Below, piece after piece: positions 31,601-39,926 of a stretch of DNA of 64,000 nucleotides. The stretch is from assembly GCA_001839685.1 (NCBI GenBank), contig MLAK01000699.1, forward strand, positions 1 to 64,000, written 5' to 3'. The stretch comes from Tritrichomonas foetus (Eukaryota; Parabasalia; Tritrichomonadida; Tritrichomonadidae). Made by a program: the position numbers and the translations under genes. The notes below the pieces were generated by a model that worked only from the letters and a program-made list of their open reading frames with translations, was not told the DNA's origin and did no database searches. Numbering within the stretch: the first letter of the stretch is position 1; every line of letters starts with the position of its first letter.

Positions 31601-31988
31601 AATTTGTAATATTTTGAATGGAAACGCCCCTTCGATTACTTATGAAGATTTAAAGGCATATATTCATACATGCAATGGATATGCTCCAGAAGATCCTGAA
31701 ATTGGTTACTTATATGAAATTGTTCCAAGTATGAGTCAGAAAGAACAACTACTTCTCATTCAATTCATTACTGGATCATCAAGGCTGCCAATTGGTGGCC
31801 TTAAAAATGTGAATCCGCCAATTTCAATCGCAAAGAAGGATGGTGAAAAGAATTCGAATCAACAACTTCCTTCTGTTTCTACATGTTCGCATTATTTCAA
31901 ATTACCTCCTTATGAATCGAAGGAAGTAATGAGAGAGAAACTTTTAACTGCGATTTATGAAGGCCAACAATCATTCCAATTAAGTTAA
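28635..31988 (+). CDS. HECT-type E3 ubiquitin ligase, TRIP12/UFD4-like
   Basis: The frame is open from 28593 but begins there at TTG; the first ATG is 28635, giving 1117 residues. Residues 1-400 form an armadillo/HEAT-like helical array, as at the front of TRIP12/UFD4. The C-terminal third is a HECT domain with GFGFGPTRQFFDLMSHEF, the MVGLGRFCAKAIQMGM segment, LPIGGL, and the catalytic loop LPSVSTCSHYFKLP with Cys1084. It ends YEGQQSFQLS, almost identical to the TRIP12 ending EGQQSFHLS. The enzyme transfers ubiquitin through a Cys thioester; the UFD4/TRIP12 group acts on ubiquitin-fusion and N-degron substrates. Shorter than animal TRIP12 (about 2000) and UFD4 (about 1480). Confidence 0.9.
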   Translation: MDEVHYDSIGTILEKLQSSDGERVADGLKNLYRRGLYTNFDRDNEYIIRQCFTIVLNIFKEPTMDLTLLHSANCIAGAFHIMKTKKDSILSQLIQPRKIAKYIKKNISQKKGNLEVVAKLLEVVFVLSETALQNDIYSLLEIDVFFQVYHVFDNTSRVKCLKAINSIIENNMIQKYADHIPQLLEITFEKHDKISDLAAKAFLTLIDKTTNLNNNVSRIGEFKFTLKLCSYVSTCTSKLYLAGFLKVLQRCLNEYPTTIRAVLNENVDWCRFFTSFKNTNDCDIIESALRLILNFFPQPQMKNSNSTVFDGFKWSKSQNHNQIYQIRDLIIPHLYNILCTKIVTTPHNIPLICFQALAVFAESTSFHPPDSFIYTLYFFSKENSIEYAPYLFKIIQSIADKKRIVRSGIIKRLKKNQVIVNNFHNQYTNQLREIEKSTQNIPSMNDSNYRITDIHEFLNKIETGEIIPFDFVPEKFIGTEFNSEPKNSLFLVVKNIIDYCPDLDALQPLATFFLNMLENIPIALPYFDKYFDSQFSYIKKETIKILHFGKETEFNFSDTLFQKELYSSNTNANIRDIDKKFPGFFDIEKIISQAQKSEYIKHMLNQVLDAGYQSYTYSINKKTVDINQHILNILSNVVERPDQIDSVLNCTIENNKSSSEPQKLPEYEGEDVVKNILLILNILYQKKHNLKLLNHKLIEKLEFQLRSIFMTVGIISPCSRIIVNYPFLFPFETRLFFFNALTNEPNKLLEQYMKKYHPEFSPKEKHMVSDKIEIFINRDQIFKQGLTILENFAKYKVFLEFSFKSDVGFGFGPTRQFFDLMSHEFCKKRHRIWRVEGKCKMYAKHHQGLFPLPTAKDSYMVGLGRFCAKAIQMGMLIDIPFNPAFFELVNGHDVPLSAVDDNHEMYFQNPVGVDDWGLAFEYPIGFNKSIDMVKQGSQKMVTSANFSQYREKFIDFTVGKYVKLKAARFREGFAEVINPEFLKLFTGEEICNILNGNAPSITYEDLKAYIHTCNGYAPEDPEIGYLYEIVPSMSQKEQLLLIQFITGSSRLPIGGLKNVNPPISIAKKDGEKNSNQQLPSVSTCSHYFKLPPYESKEVMREKLLTAIYEGQQSFQLS

Positions 31989-32426
31989 TTTTATATGTAT
32001 AAATATACTTTTATGAATTTTATGAATAAAAAAATAATGGGTTCAATTATTATTTATGTTCTTTTGGAAAGAAAATGTGTCTCTGAAGTAACAATCATAT
32101 CGAAATCTTGATTTCAAAAATTATCTATATATTTATCGAAAAAGTTGTCCAGGTGAATGTTAAAAAATGGCTCTTTTTTTTCGAATGTGAGATTATCATA
32201 ATCAAAGTTATCCTTTAACTATATAATCAAGTTATTTCTCCAAAGTACTCAAAAAAGCATCTATCTATTTAATATGAATGTAAAAAGTAGAATTTTGTCC
32301 AAAAATGAACAAAAATGATTTGGTCGTATACTCTTTATTCGATCATCTGAAAAAACTATGTAAAAATATCAAATACTGAATGAGCCCTAAAAATAGTTCA
32401 AGGGCTAACTCTTTATACTCAAGAAA
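31989..32426. other. Intergenic spacer
   Basis: 438 AT-rich bases after the HECT gene with AATAAA motifs close to its stop. Nothing else recognised. Confidence 0.4.
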
Positions 32427-32963
32427 ATTAGTCTTTTTTTTAGAAAAACCTTTTTCAAGTGGTTTGATAAAAGAGAAACACATTGTTTGATGCTTGGACT
32501 TGATGCGGCAGAGAAAACATCAGTATTATTTAATTTGAAACTTGGTGACCAAGTACCAACCATTCAAATCTTTAGTTATAATGTCAAATCAATCGAATAT
32601 ATTAGGTTTAACTTAAATGTTTGAGATGTTGAAGGGAAAGATCGAATCAGAGCACTATTGAGGCACTATTATCATTACACACATGGTTTGATATTTGTTG
32701 ATTGAAATGATATCAAAAGAACTGACGAAGCACGTGATGAATTACATAAATTGATAGAGTCTGATGAAATACTTGATTCAATTCTTTTCGTCTATGCTAA
32801 TTATCAGAATATGTCTAATGTCATCAATCCAGGAGAACTCTCCAATCGTCTTCGCCTGAACACCAATCGTCCATAGTATATTCAAGGTTCATGCGCAACA
32901 ACAGGTTATGGTCTCTATGATGGACTTAACTGACTTGGAGAACTAATAAACGAAAAGTTCTAA
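32427..32963 (+). pseudogene. Full-length Arf-family small GTPase pseudogene
   Basis: No long open frame exists, but one phase from 32427 to a TAA at 32961 reads through as an Arf protein of 178 codons without any indel. Landmarks are SLFFRKTFFKWFDKRE (amphipathic Arf start, initiator ATG now ATT), LMLGLDAAEKTSVLFNLKLG (P-loop, GKT changed to EKT), DVEGKDRIRALLRHYY (switch 2, normally WDVGGQDKIR), HTHGLIFVD and SCATTGYGLYDGLN (normally ATSGDGLYEGLDWL). Four in-frame stops lie at 32622 (TGA), 32703 (TGA), 32874 (TAG) and 32931 (TGA); three of them stand where Arf has Trp. Active Arf drives vesicle coat assembly; this copy cannot. The NKQD motif is also lost (ANYQNM). Confidence 0.88.
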
Positions 32964-33286
32964 TGTCAATATAAAATTACTCAAATTCATTTGGAATTCG
33001 ATGCTTTTATCATCAAATTTTCATGTATTATCATTATTTTTGTGTAAATTAAAAAACTAGAAATGATAATTTCATCAATATGAGATGATTAAGAGGAAGA
33101 CTGCTATATAGATGAAGAAATATTAATCACCATGCTTATCAAAGAAAAGAAAGCCAAAATCTAACCCCAAATCAAAAACTAAAATATAAAAATAACAACT
33201 AAAACTAACAAGAAGAACAATTATCAATGGATTCATATTATGATATCTCGAAAAGGTGAAACATCAATATCTTAGCTGCCCTTCTT
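32964..33286. other. Spacer after the Arf pseudogene
   Basis: 323 AT-rich bases. An ACTAACAAGAAG motif near 33200 resembles a trichomonad 3' splice signal, but no matching 5' site was found. No gene called. Confidence 0.3.
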
Positions 33287-33475
33287 TTAATCGCTCATCT
33301 TGGACGGTTCATCCTCATCTGTGATTTTTCTAAGCTGGGCCTCCACTATATCCCTGATAAAAATTTCTGAAATTAGATATTAATCTGCACTGTTTTGATA
33401 ATACAAATCACGTTAATTTTATTTCAATATTGAGAATAAGGAATATACTTACGCTTCATATCGCTTATGTTCCAT
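33287..33475 (-). CDS. Candidate two-exon microprotein gene (29 residues)
   Basis: Exon 1 (33453-33475) begins ATGGAACATAAGCG and ends before GTAAGT. Exon 2 (33287-33353) starts after a CAG and has an Asp/Glu/Lys-rich coding composition to a TAA. The 99-nt intron removed in this way keeps the frame and gives MEHKRYEADIVEAQLRKITD plus a 9-residue acidic end (EDEPSKMSD). An alternative 3' site 13 nt upstream (TCTAATTTCAG) yields an open reading in another phase that lacks an ATG. A TCATTT initiator-like element is 15-25 nt before the ATG. I do not recognise the product. The case rests on the splice sites and the GC-richer exon 2; introns are rare in this group. Confidence 0.33.
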
Positions 33476-33613
33476 TCAAATGTTTCATATATAGATATAA
33501 ATGAATTACAAAAAAAGAAAAGAGAGAGAGAATGCTATATAAAAATAGATTTACCTTAACAACATACAGAATTTCATTATCGCTAAATAAGCTACACCAA
33601 AAACACTATTTCA

Positions 33614-34795
33614 TTATGTATTAAAGATATGTATTCCCATTCTATTTGACACCATGGATTTTTGTGGGTTGATAAGACTCTTTGGTGGACTCGACATGCA
33701 TGAGGGATGATTTCTTGATGGTCTTATGTTCGGTACACTAAATCTGATGCATCTCATTGAAGATTTGATTGCCGTTTTGATTGGCGACTTCTTCATTTTA
33801 TGGTCATCTTTCCATTGTACCATTCTTTCAATAACTTCATCATTACTAGTGGAGATTCTTTTGACGGGATAGTTGCTTGCTTTGTATTTTTCTTTTACTT
33901 GATGAAAATTTGGCACAGATATATCTTTCGTGAAAGAATGATTTTGTTCCATGTTATTCAACGTTGGCGAAGAAAATGAACAAACAACTGATGAATTTCC
34001 TCTAATATATTGGCTATTATACACTTGCTCAATATTAAATCTTCTTGATGGATCTTTTGCTAACATTCCAGTGAGAAGAGCTTTCATAGAATTTGGAATG
34101 CTTATGTTTTCTGGAAATTCCAATGGTTGGCTAATTATCTTATTGAAAAGTTTCTGAATGTTATTATGATAGAAGGGAAAAACGCCAGTGGTTAAGAGAT
34201 ATAATAAGATTCCAAGTGACCAAATATCAGTCTTCTCAGTATATCCGTCTGACTTGATAACTTCAGGTGAAGCGTAACATGGCGAACCACATCTTGTATG
34301 AAGAAGTTCTTCATTTACAGATATTTGCTTACTCAGTCCGAAATCAATGAGTTTGGCATTGAATTGTTGATCAAGTAAAATATTTTCTGTTTTTAAATCT
34401 CGATGGACAATTTTTGCTTCATTATGCAGATAGGAAATCGCACTAACTAATTGAATAAAAATTCCACGCACTAAGGTGGGGTTCATTGGTTTCCCATAAG
34501 CAATGTGATCCATTAAAGTGCCATTTGAAGCATATTCAGTGACAATTGCAATATAATGGGGTAATTCAATAAGTTCAAAAAATTTAATTATATTTGCATG
34601 ATTGAGTCTCTTCATGATTTGCATTTCATTTCTGATAGTTTCAAGACGTTCAATGTTCTCTGAGGTGTTCAATTGAATGACTTTGATTGCAACAGGAATA
34701 TCCATATGATTATGAAAACCAAAATATACTTGAGAAGATGATCCTGAGCCAATTGGATGGAGAATAGTATAGTTCTCCAGAAATATCTTATCCAT
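33614..34795 (-). CDS. Serine/threonine protein kinase (CAMK/AMPK-like)
   Basis: The frame opens at a TTG (34798); the real start is the next codon, ATG at 34795, giving 393 residues. A complete kinase domain covers residues 8-265: glycine loop GSGSSSQVYFG, VAIKVI with the ATP-binding Lys, HRDLKTENIL (catalytic Asp, with Lys two residues on), DFGLSK, then GSPCYASPE and DIWSLG. The Lys-Thr after HRDL and the GSPCYASPE activation segment are typical of the SNF1/MARK/NIM1 branch. The C-terminal 125 residues are basic and Ser-rich, without a recognisable domain. All key residues are present, so it should be active. Substrate unknown. Confidence 0.88.
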   Translation of the reverse strand: MDKIFLENYTILHPIGSGSSSQVYFGFHNHMDIPVAIKVIQLNTSENIERLETIRNEMQIMKRLNHANIIKFFELIELPHYIAIVTEYASNGTLMDHIAYGKPMNPTLVRGIFIQLVSAISYLHNEAKIVHRDLKTENILLDQQFNAKLIDFGLSKQISVNEELLHTRCGSPCYASPEVIKSDGYTEKTDIWSLGILLYLLTTGVFPFYHNNIQKLFNKIISQPLEFPENISIPNSMKALLTGMLAKDPSRRFNIEQVYNSQYIRGNSSVVCSFSSPTLNNMEQNHSFTKDISVPNFHQVKEKYKASNYPVKRISTSNDEVIERMVQWKDDHKMKKSPIKTAIKSSMRCIRFSVPNIRPSRNHPSCMSSPPKSLINPQKSMVSNRMGIHIFNT

Positions 34796-36382
34796 CAAAA
34801 ATTATTATGGAAGCAATATTGTTCCAAAATATTTAGAAAATTTGAAAGCCGAAATAAATTGTTCCATTGAAAATAATTATCAATATTTCTGAACATAATA
34901 ACAGGGTTTAATAGAAATTTCCATTGTCCATTGAAATTGAACAGTGATCACATTGAAATGAGTTCAGATTATTCAATGTATGTTTTGAATTTTTCAATAA
35001 ATCTTTTATTTATTCGATAATCGTGATTGATGTTTTGGACATAATTAAGCTTTTACAACTCTTTCCTTGAAAAATTGATTGTTAATCTCACCTTGCAATA
35101 TAGTGATGAAGTTTTGAAAGTGATTTGAATGCAATTGGAACTTACTTTTGCAAATGGTCAAAAGAAAATGAATATTGGGGTTATGAATTTGAGATAATAC
35201 TTTTGACTTAAATTTAATGAAATATTGGGGATGACACTAATTTTACATTTCTGAAATGATAGTTTCAATAGCGAGATCTGTCAAAATCAATGAATTTTAA
35301 TCACTTTCCAAGTTTTTTTGGTATGAGAAACGTATGTAACTTCAATATGAAAAATGGAAGATACAGAATTCTAAACAAAATTGAATGAATAATATAAAAC
35401 TTTGTTAATCATTTAAGTGAAATGGCAAAATGAAAAAAAAAGATTCTGCAGGCCCATTATTTTGGACCATTATATGATTTTTAGATTTACACTCATATGA
35501 ATATAGATTATAAATAATATATATACTCTGATATTCTCATTAGAATCTATGAATTCAATTTTATACCATTCTAAAACTTTTGAAAACTATTTTATAGAAT
35601 GCTTGATAAAATTTATTTTTTTCAATCATGTTTACTGCAAAAAAATAATTAAACCTATCAAAATATAAAGTAATTCTAAGTTATCAAAGAGAGAGAAAAA
35701 CTCTTAAATTTGATCTATTTGATATATACAAATAAATAGTGGTTCTTTTTTAAAAAATTTTCAGAGAAATCATGAAATAATCGTAGATTGTCTTTAAAAC
35801 AATATTATCAAAGAATTTTAGTTGATAAAAAAAGTGATAATATAATATGATAGATATCTCATAGTTCCAAAACATTTGATTCTTTCACTACTGAGTGAAT
35901 TATTGGATCATTTATAGATTATCGCATTTTGCAACAATTCTGATTCGATAATCTTTATTGGCTTTCGCTCAGATAACTTAGATGTGAAAAATTTTACCAA
36001 CAGCATTGGCATAATGCACATATGATTTTTCACAACCTTTATATTTCCCATAATAATTCTCGGCAAAAATATTATTTGTTCGAATTTGTACTTTTATACT
36101 TATGACTATTAGTCACAAACTATAGTAATAAAGGAAAGTCCAAATATTTGTATCAAATTTCCATTATATTACATGATAATAAAAGATTCGACAAAAATAA
36201 TTTTTTTCCTTTCTGCAGCCAGCTGTTCCATTGACGAATAGCACTGAATTTCATTATAATAATGAAATTCCCTGATCTATAGTGAGTATAAGTGGGAGAG
36301 TTAGTTAAAACCCCACTGATTTTGTCTTAAAGTGTTTCAAAAATGTTTCGTTACCCTGAACTTTTCTGATTCTTCAATTATA
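34796..36382. other. Long AT-rich intergenic region
   Basis: 1.6 kb with many short A/T runs and stops in all frames. I see no gene, RNA gene or repeat array. Confidence 0.45.
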
Positions 36383-37075
36383 ATGACAAAGAAGAAACAA
36401 ATTATCTGTGGATTCCCAAAGAACTGGATACGGAATTTCATTGAGCTCGCTGTGAAATATACTCACTATCTATTTACAAAGAAAGAAAAAGAAAAACTTC
36501 CAATCATGATTTGGTTGAGAATGAGATATTTCAATAAATTATTACGAACTACACAAAGAGGTATATCTATCAATAAGACTAGACATGTTTAAACATTAAG
36601 GCCCAGCTCTCTTCATGATGGAGAAACAAATTGATCAGGGAATCATCTTCTCAAACATTTATTTTATATGCAAATACTATCAAACTTAAAAACAACCATC
36701 ACTATAAATATGTTAATGTAAGAAACTAAATACCTTTTCACATAAAAAAACAAAAATATTAAAGCTAATCAATGTTTAAGTTAAAGTTCCCTTTTGGAAA
36801 TCCCAAAGTAAATTCAACTTCTTTACTCATTCAATGGATTTCATTTGTGGAATTTTGGAATAAATTGGGTTGGAAACGGTTCAGAAATCGAGTTTAGAAA
36901 CCAAATTCATACAAAACTGTTTTGGTTTGATCAAGAATCAGGAAAGGTAAAATATGAGAAATTCCGCTGCATAGTTAGGCTTCAATTCGATGATTTTGAA
37001 AGGACATATGAAGTAACTCGACAGCAATGCTGGTTTTTCCGCTTGGATAATTCGTTTGAGCAGAATCAAAGATAA
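36383..37075 (+). pseudogene. Coding-like fragments, possibly a decayed gene
   Basis: An ATG frame at 36383-36592 (69 residues, KKKQIICGFPKNWIRNFIEL...) and a second frame at 36845-37075 (76 codons, no ATG; ends DDFERTYEV..CWFFRLDN) have protein-like composition in otherwise very AT-rich DNA. They lie in order on one strand, separated by stops. Overlapping pieces in other phases (FVEFWNKLGWKRFRNRV) suggest frame loss. No family recognised. Confidence 0.25.
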
Positions 37076-37202
37076 TAAAAATTCCGATAAAATTTTCGAT
37101 CATGTTTATATGAACAACTTTTTCTATTAAATTCCAACTCTTATCAGACAAATGTCGAATTTACAATGAAATTAAATATATTCAAAAAGTAGTCTCTTGA
37201 CT

Positions 37203-37207
37203 TCACT
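37203..37207 (+). promoter_or_regulatory. Tandem initiators (Inr) of the calponin-homology gene
   Basis: TCACT occurs at 37203-37207 and again at 37208-37212, with A at 37205 and 37210, 18 and 13 nt before the ATG at 37223. Both match TCAYW. Confidence 0.5.
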
Positions 37208-37222
37208 TCACTTATTTTAAAC

Positions 37223-37831
37223 ATGGCAACCAGACCAGATTCTATGGGTATCTATGCAGACCTTCAAAAGAAGCGTGAAGGTGCATATGATGTCGAACTC
37301 GAAGGACGCGTTCGCACTTGGATCGAAGGAAACCTCGGAAGGAAGCTTGAAGGTCCATTCAGAGAATCCCTCATGGACGGAACTGTCGTCTGCGAACTTA
37401 TCAACAAACTCAAACCAGGAAAGATCCCAAAGATCCACTACAGCAAGATTTTAATGTTCCGCCGCGAAAACTTCGGATTCTTCCAACGCGCCTGCGTCGA
37501 CCTCGGATGCCTCGACAACGAAACAGCCGTCTTTGAAGATGTTTACGATAACCGTAATATGGGACTTTTCTTAACAAACATCATCGCCCTTGCCCGAAAC
37601 ACCCAATACCAACCAGGATATAACGGCCCAATCCTCCAGGACGCCGTGAAGAAGGCCGAAGCTCAGAAGATGAACTTCACAAAAGAACAACTCGCTCGCG
37701 GACATTCCGGACCAACAATGATGGAACAAGCTGCAAATCAAGCCGGTCAAGCTAAAGAAGAATCACGCTATGTCGAACATGGAATTATTGCTAATGTTGA
37801 TGAACACAAGTTCCATGGACAAAAGCAATAA
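37223..37831 (+). CDS. Calponin-homology (transgelin-like) actin-binding protein
   Basis: 202 residues. A single type-3 CH domain spans residues 25-130. Hallmarks are RVRTWIEGNLGR at the start, LMDGTVVCELINKLKPGKIP, the ENFGFFQRACVDLG helix, and VFEDVYDNRNMGLFLTNIIALAR (compare the L.EK.NM..V...L.ALGR end). The tail (residues 135-180, GYNGPILQDAVKKAEAQKMN then LARGHSGPTMMEQA) is a degenerate calponin/transgelin tail. Such proteins bundle actin filaments. Codon use is strongly GC-ending compared with neighbours, suggesting high expression. The TAA stop is inside AATAAAG, a stop-overlapping poly(A) signal. Confidence 0.85.
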   Translation: MATRPDSMGIYADLQKKREGAYDVELEGRVRTWIEGNLGRKLEGPFRESLMDGTVVCELINKLKPGKIPKIHYSKILMFRRENFGFFQRACVDLGCLDNETAVFEDVYDNRNMGLFLTNIIALARNTQYQPGYNGPILQDAVKKAEAQKMNFTKEQLARGHSGPTMMEQAANQAGQAKEESRYVEHGIIANVDEHKFHGQKQ

Positions 37832-38016
37832 AGTAAAAGGAATAAAACGAATGATTGATAAATACTTATCAATGTTTGAAAACTGTCTATTTTGATCTTT
37901 ATTCTTTCCATTTATTGACCAGCTTGCAAAACAATATGAGATACGAAGAAAGAATTTTTATCTATATGATTGGTTGAGATAAAGAGATTAACTAAAGTAA
38001 TGATTAGGCAAGAAGA

Positions 38017-38087
38017 GGGTAAGTAGTGTAATGGTTAGCATTATTGATTGTGGCTCAATAGACCCGTGTTCGATTCACGGCTTACCC
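38017..38087 (+). tRNA. tRNA-His (anticodon GTG)
   Basis: 71 nt fold as a cloverleaf. The acceptor stem is GGGTAAG / CTTACCC. The anticodon stem ATTGA / TCAAT encloses loop TTGTGGC with anticodon GTG at 38050-38052. The T arm is CCGTG / CACGG with loop TTCGATT. The D arm GTG(T)...GCAT has the GG loop. Internal A box (TAGTGTAATGG) and B box (GTTCGATTC) are present. A discriminator A follows at 38088. No intron. Confidence 0.95.
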
Positions 38088-38091
38088 AAAC

Positions 38092-38097
38092 TTTTTT
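38092..38097 (+). terminator. RNA polymerase III terminator of tRNA-His
   Basis: A run of six T, 4 nt after the tRNA end, followed by a second T run (from 38099). It lies only 28 nt upstream of the next ATG. Confidence 0.8.
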
Positions 38098-38124
38098 CTT
38101 TTTTTCCTCTTATTTCCATTTAAA

Positions 38125-39411
38125 ATGGAAGGCAAAGAATTGCGCGGCCATTCTCCACAAGACGAATTATACGGCCCAATCAAAATCCCGCCCTATTGTT
38201 GGCCAATTATCGATACTTACGAATATCAGCGAATTCGACACATTTTTCAATTAGGAACATGCCATTATGTTTTTCCAGGAGCCACACACACGCGTTTCGA
38301 GCATTGTCTTGGTGTGGCCCATCTCGCCAGCGTTTTTATGGAGCACATCAAAAACACGCAGCCAGAATTAGGCGTCACAGAAGAACATTGTCAATCAGTA
38401 ATTATTGCAGGCCTTTGCCACGACCTCGGACATGGCCCATGGAGTCACAAGTTTGAATATATAGCCAAAGAATATGACCCCTCGTGGGATCATGAAGATA
38501 TGTCATGCCAAATATTAAAACATATATATGATAAATATAAACTACCAATTAAAAAGGAAGTCATTGAAGCAGCCTGCAATTTCATTCTTGGCCTTGAATA
38601 TCCCGGCTATCCAATCTGGCTTTCGCGAATTATTGCCAATAAAGAAAATGACATTGATTTAGATAAGTTTGATTATCTAGCACGCGACATTAATCGAACA
38701 CTATCGATTGCACGTTTTCAATATGATCGACTTATTTTCCACTGTCGAGTTGTTGATAACCAACTTGCTTGGCGCCAATCAGAAATGAATACAATCGAAA
38801 GATTATTTTACAATAGAAATGATATGCATAAGCGTGTTTATCAGCATCGCGTCAACCAAGGAATTTCGTGCATGATTGCCGACATGCTTGAAGCAGCAGA
38901 TAGCTATATAAATATCGAAACTGTCATTTCTGATATTGAAGAATACGTTAAGTTGGATGATAGGATTATGACTCATATTTTAGAAGGAGATTATGGTGAA
39001 GAAGCACAAAGGATTGCATTAGATATTGAAGAAAGACGACTCTATAAATGTATTGGCGAGTTGAGAATGAAGCCTGAGAATCTCGCAGGATTGACATATT
39101 CACAACTTCCTGTTTCAACAATCGAGAATGATATTGCCGAATTCAGTGATAATTTACCACCTTCCAAACTACGAGTCGTGAAAATTACATATCGCTTTGG
39201 TTTGAAGGAAAATAAACATCCGCTATTGTCAATTCCTTTCTGGAAGCCAGGCAACGAACACGCATATTTCTTAACTGAAGATGATATTTCGTGCATTGTA
39301 CCTGTTCATTTCATGGAGACTGCAATGAGAGTGTATGTAACTGATCCTGCCTCGATTGATGAGGCTAGAAAAGCATTCAACAAATGGAAAGAAAGCAAAA
39401 AATTGCAATGA
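38125..39411 (+). CDS. SAMHD1: SAMHD1-type HD-domain dNTP triphosphohydrolase
   Basis: 428 residues. The enzyme type hydrolyses dNTPs to nucleoside and triphosphate and limits dNTP pools. Metal-binding residues are all visible: H60 in THTRFEHCLGVAH, H99-D100 in GLCHDLGHGPWSH, and D180 in DIDLDKFDYLARD. Downstream conservation with SAMHD1 continues (MHKRVYQHRV, IADMLEAADSYI, DIEEYVKLDDRI). There is no SAM domain, so this is the catalytic core only. The ATG is 37 nt after a tRNA gene and sits within that gene's terminator region, so its promoter must be very short. Family assignment strong; SAMHD1 versus generic HD hydrolase is an inference from the extended match. Confidence 0.88.
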   Translation: MEGKELRGHSPQDELYGPIKIPPYCWPIIDTYEYQRIRHIFQLGTCHYVFPGATHTRFEHCLGVAHLASVFMEHIKNTQPELGVTEEHCQSVIIAGLCHDLGHGPWSHKFEYIAKEYDPSWDHEDMSCQILKHIYDKYKLPIKKEVIEAACNFILGLEYPGYPIWLSRIIANKENDIDLDKFDYLARDINRTLSIARFQYDRLIFHCRVVDNQLAWRQSEMNTIERLFYNRNDMHKRVYQHRVNQGISCMIADMLEAADSYINIETVISDIEEYVKLDDRIMTHILEGDYGEEAQRIALDIEERRLYKCIGELRMKPENLAGLTYSQLPVSTIENDIAEFSDNLPPSKLRVVKITYRFGLKENKHPLLSIPFWKPGNEHAYFLTEDDISCIVPVHFMETAMRVYVTDPASIDEARKAFNKWKESKKLQ

Positions 39412-39926
39412 AAATAATTATAAAAATTAATTTTGTGTTTTTTTCAGTTGAAAAACGAAAATAAAGTGATAAAAATAATTCTTTTTTGTTTTATTGTTTC
39501 TGAAACTTTGGGAATATAATTATTTATCGATTTTATGACTCTTTAGAATCCCATCTTGAAGTATTTTAAGGTTTCTATCTCTTTTTCGCCCATTTTTCAT
39601 TTCAATAGTGAGTACAAGGAATTTATTTATCTCTCTATTATACTTGAAAATCACGAACTTAACCTTACTTCTGACTACAATTGAGGTTTTATGTCATTAT
39701 TCAATCTTACAAGAACAGAAATTGCTAAAAGTTTAGTCGAAAGGCTATATATCCCAATGCAGCATATCGCAATTAATAATGTCCCCTCTTTATTCGAGCA
39801 CTTACAGTAGAACAAATTGGAATGAATATCAATACAACCAATAGAAAAAATAAACATTTATCTTTGTGTTATTTTAAAACAACATCAGAAAGAAAAATTA
39901 ACAAGAAAGTATAAATATACAAACAT
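39412..39926. other. Convergent intergenic spacer
   Basis: 515 AT-rich bases between two 3' ends. AATAAA motifs follow the SAMHD1-like stop. No gene seen. Confidence 0.45.

Noticed and set aside
32427..32963. TGA read as Trp (alternative code), suggested by stops at Trp positions in the Arf sequence
   Set aside because: One of the Trp positions is TAG, catalytic glycines are also lost, and other genes here (IFT74, VPS39, the four-helix protein) end with TGA.
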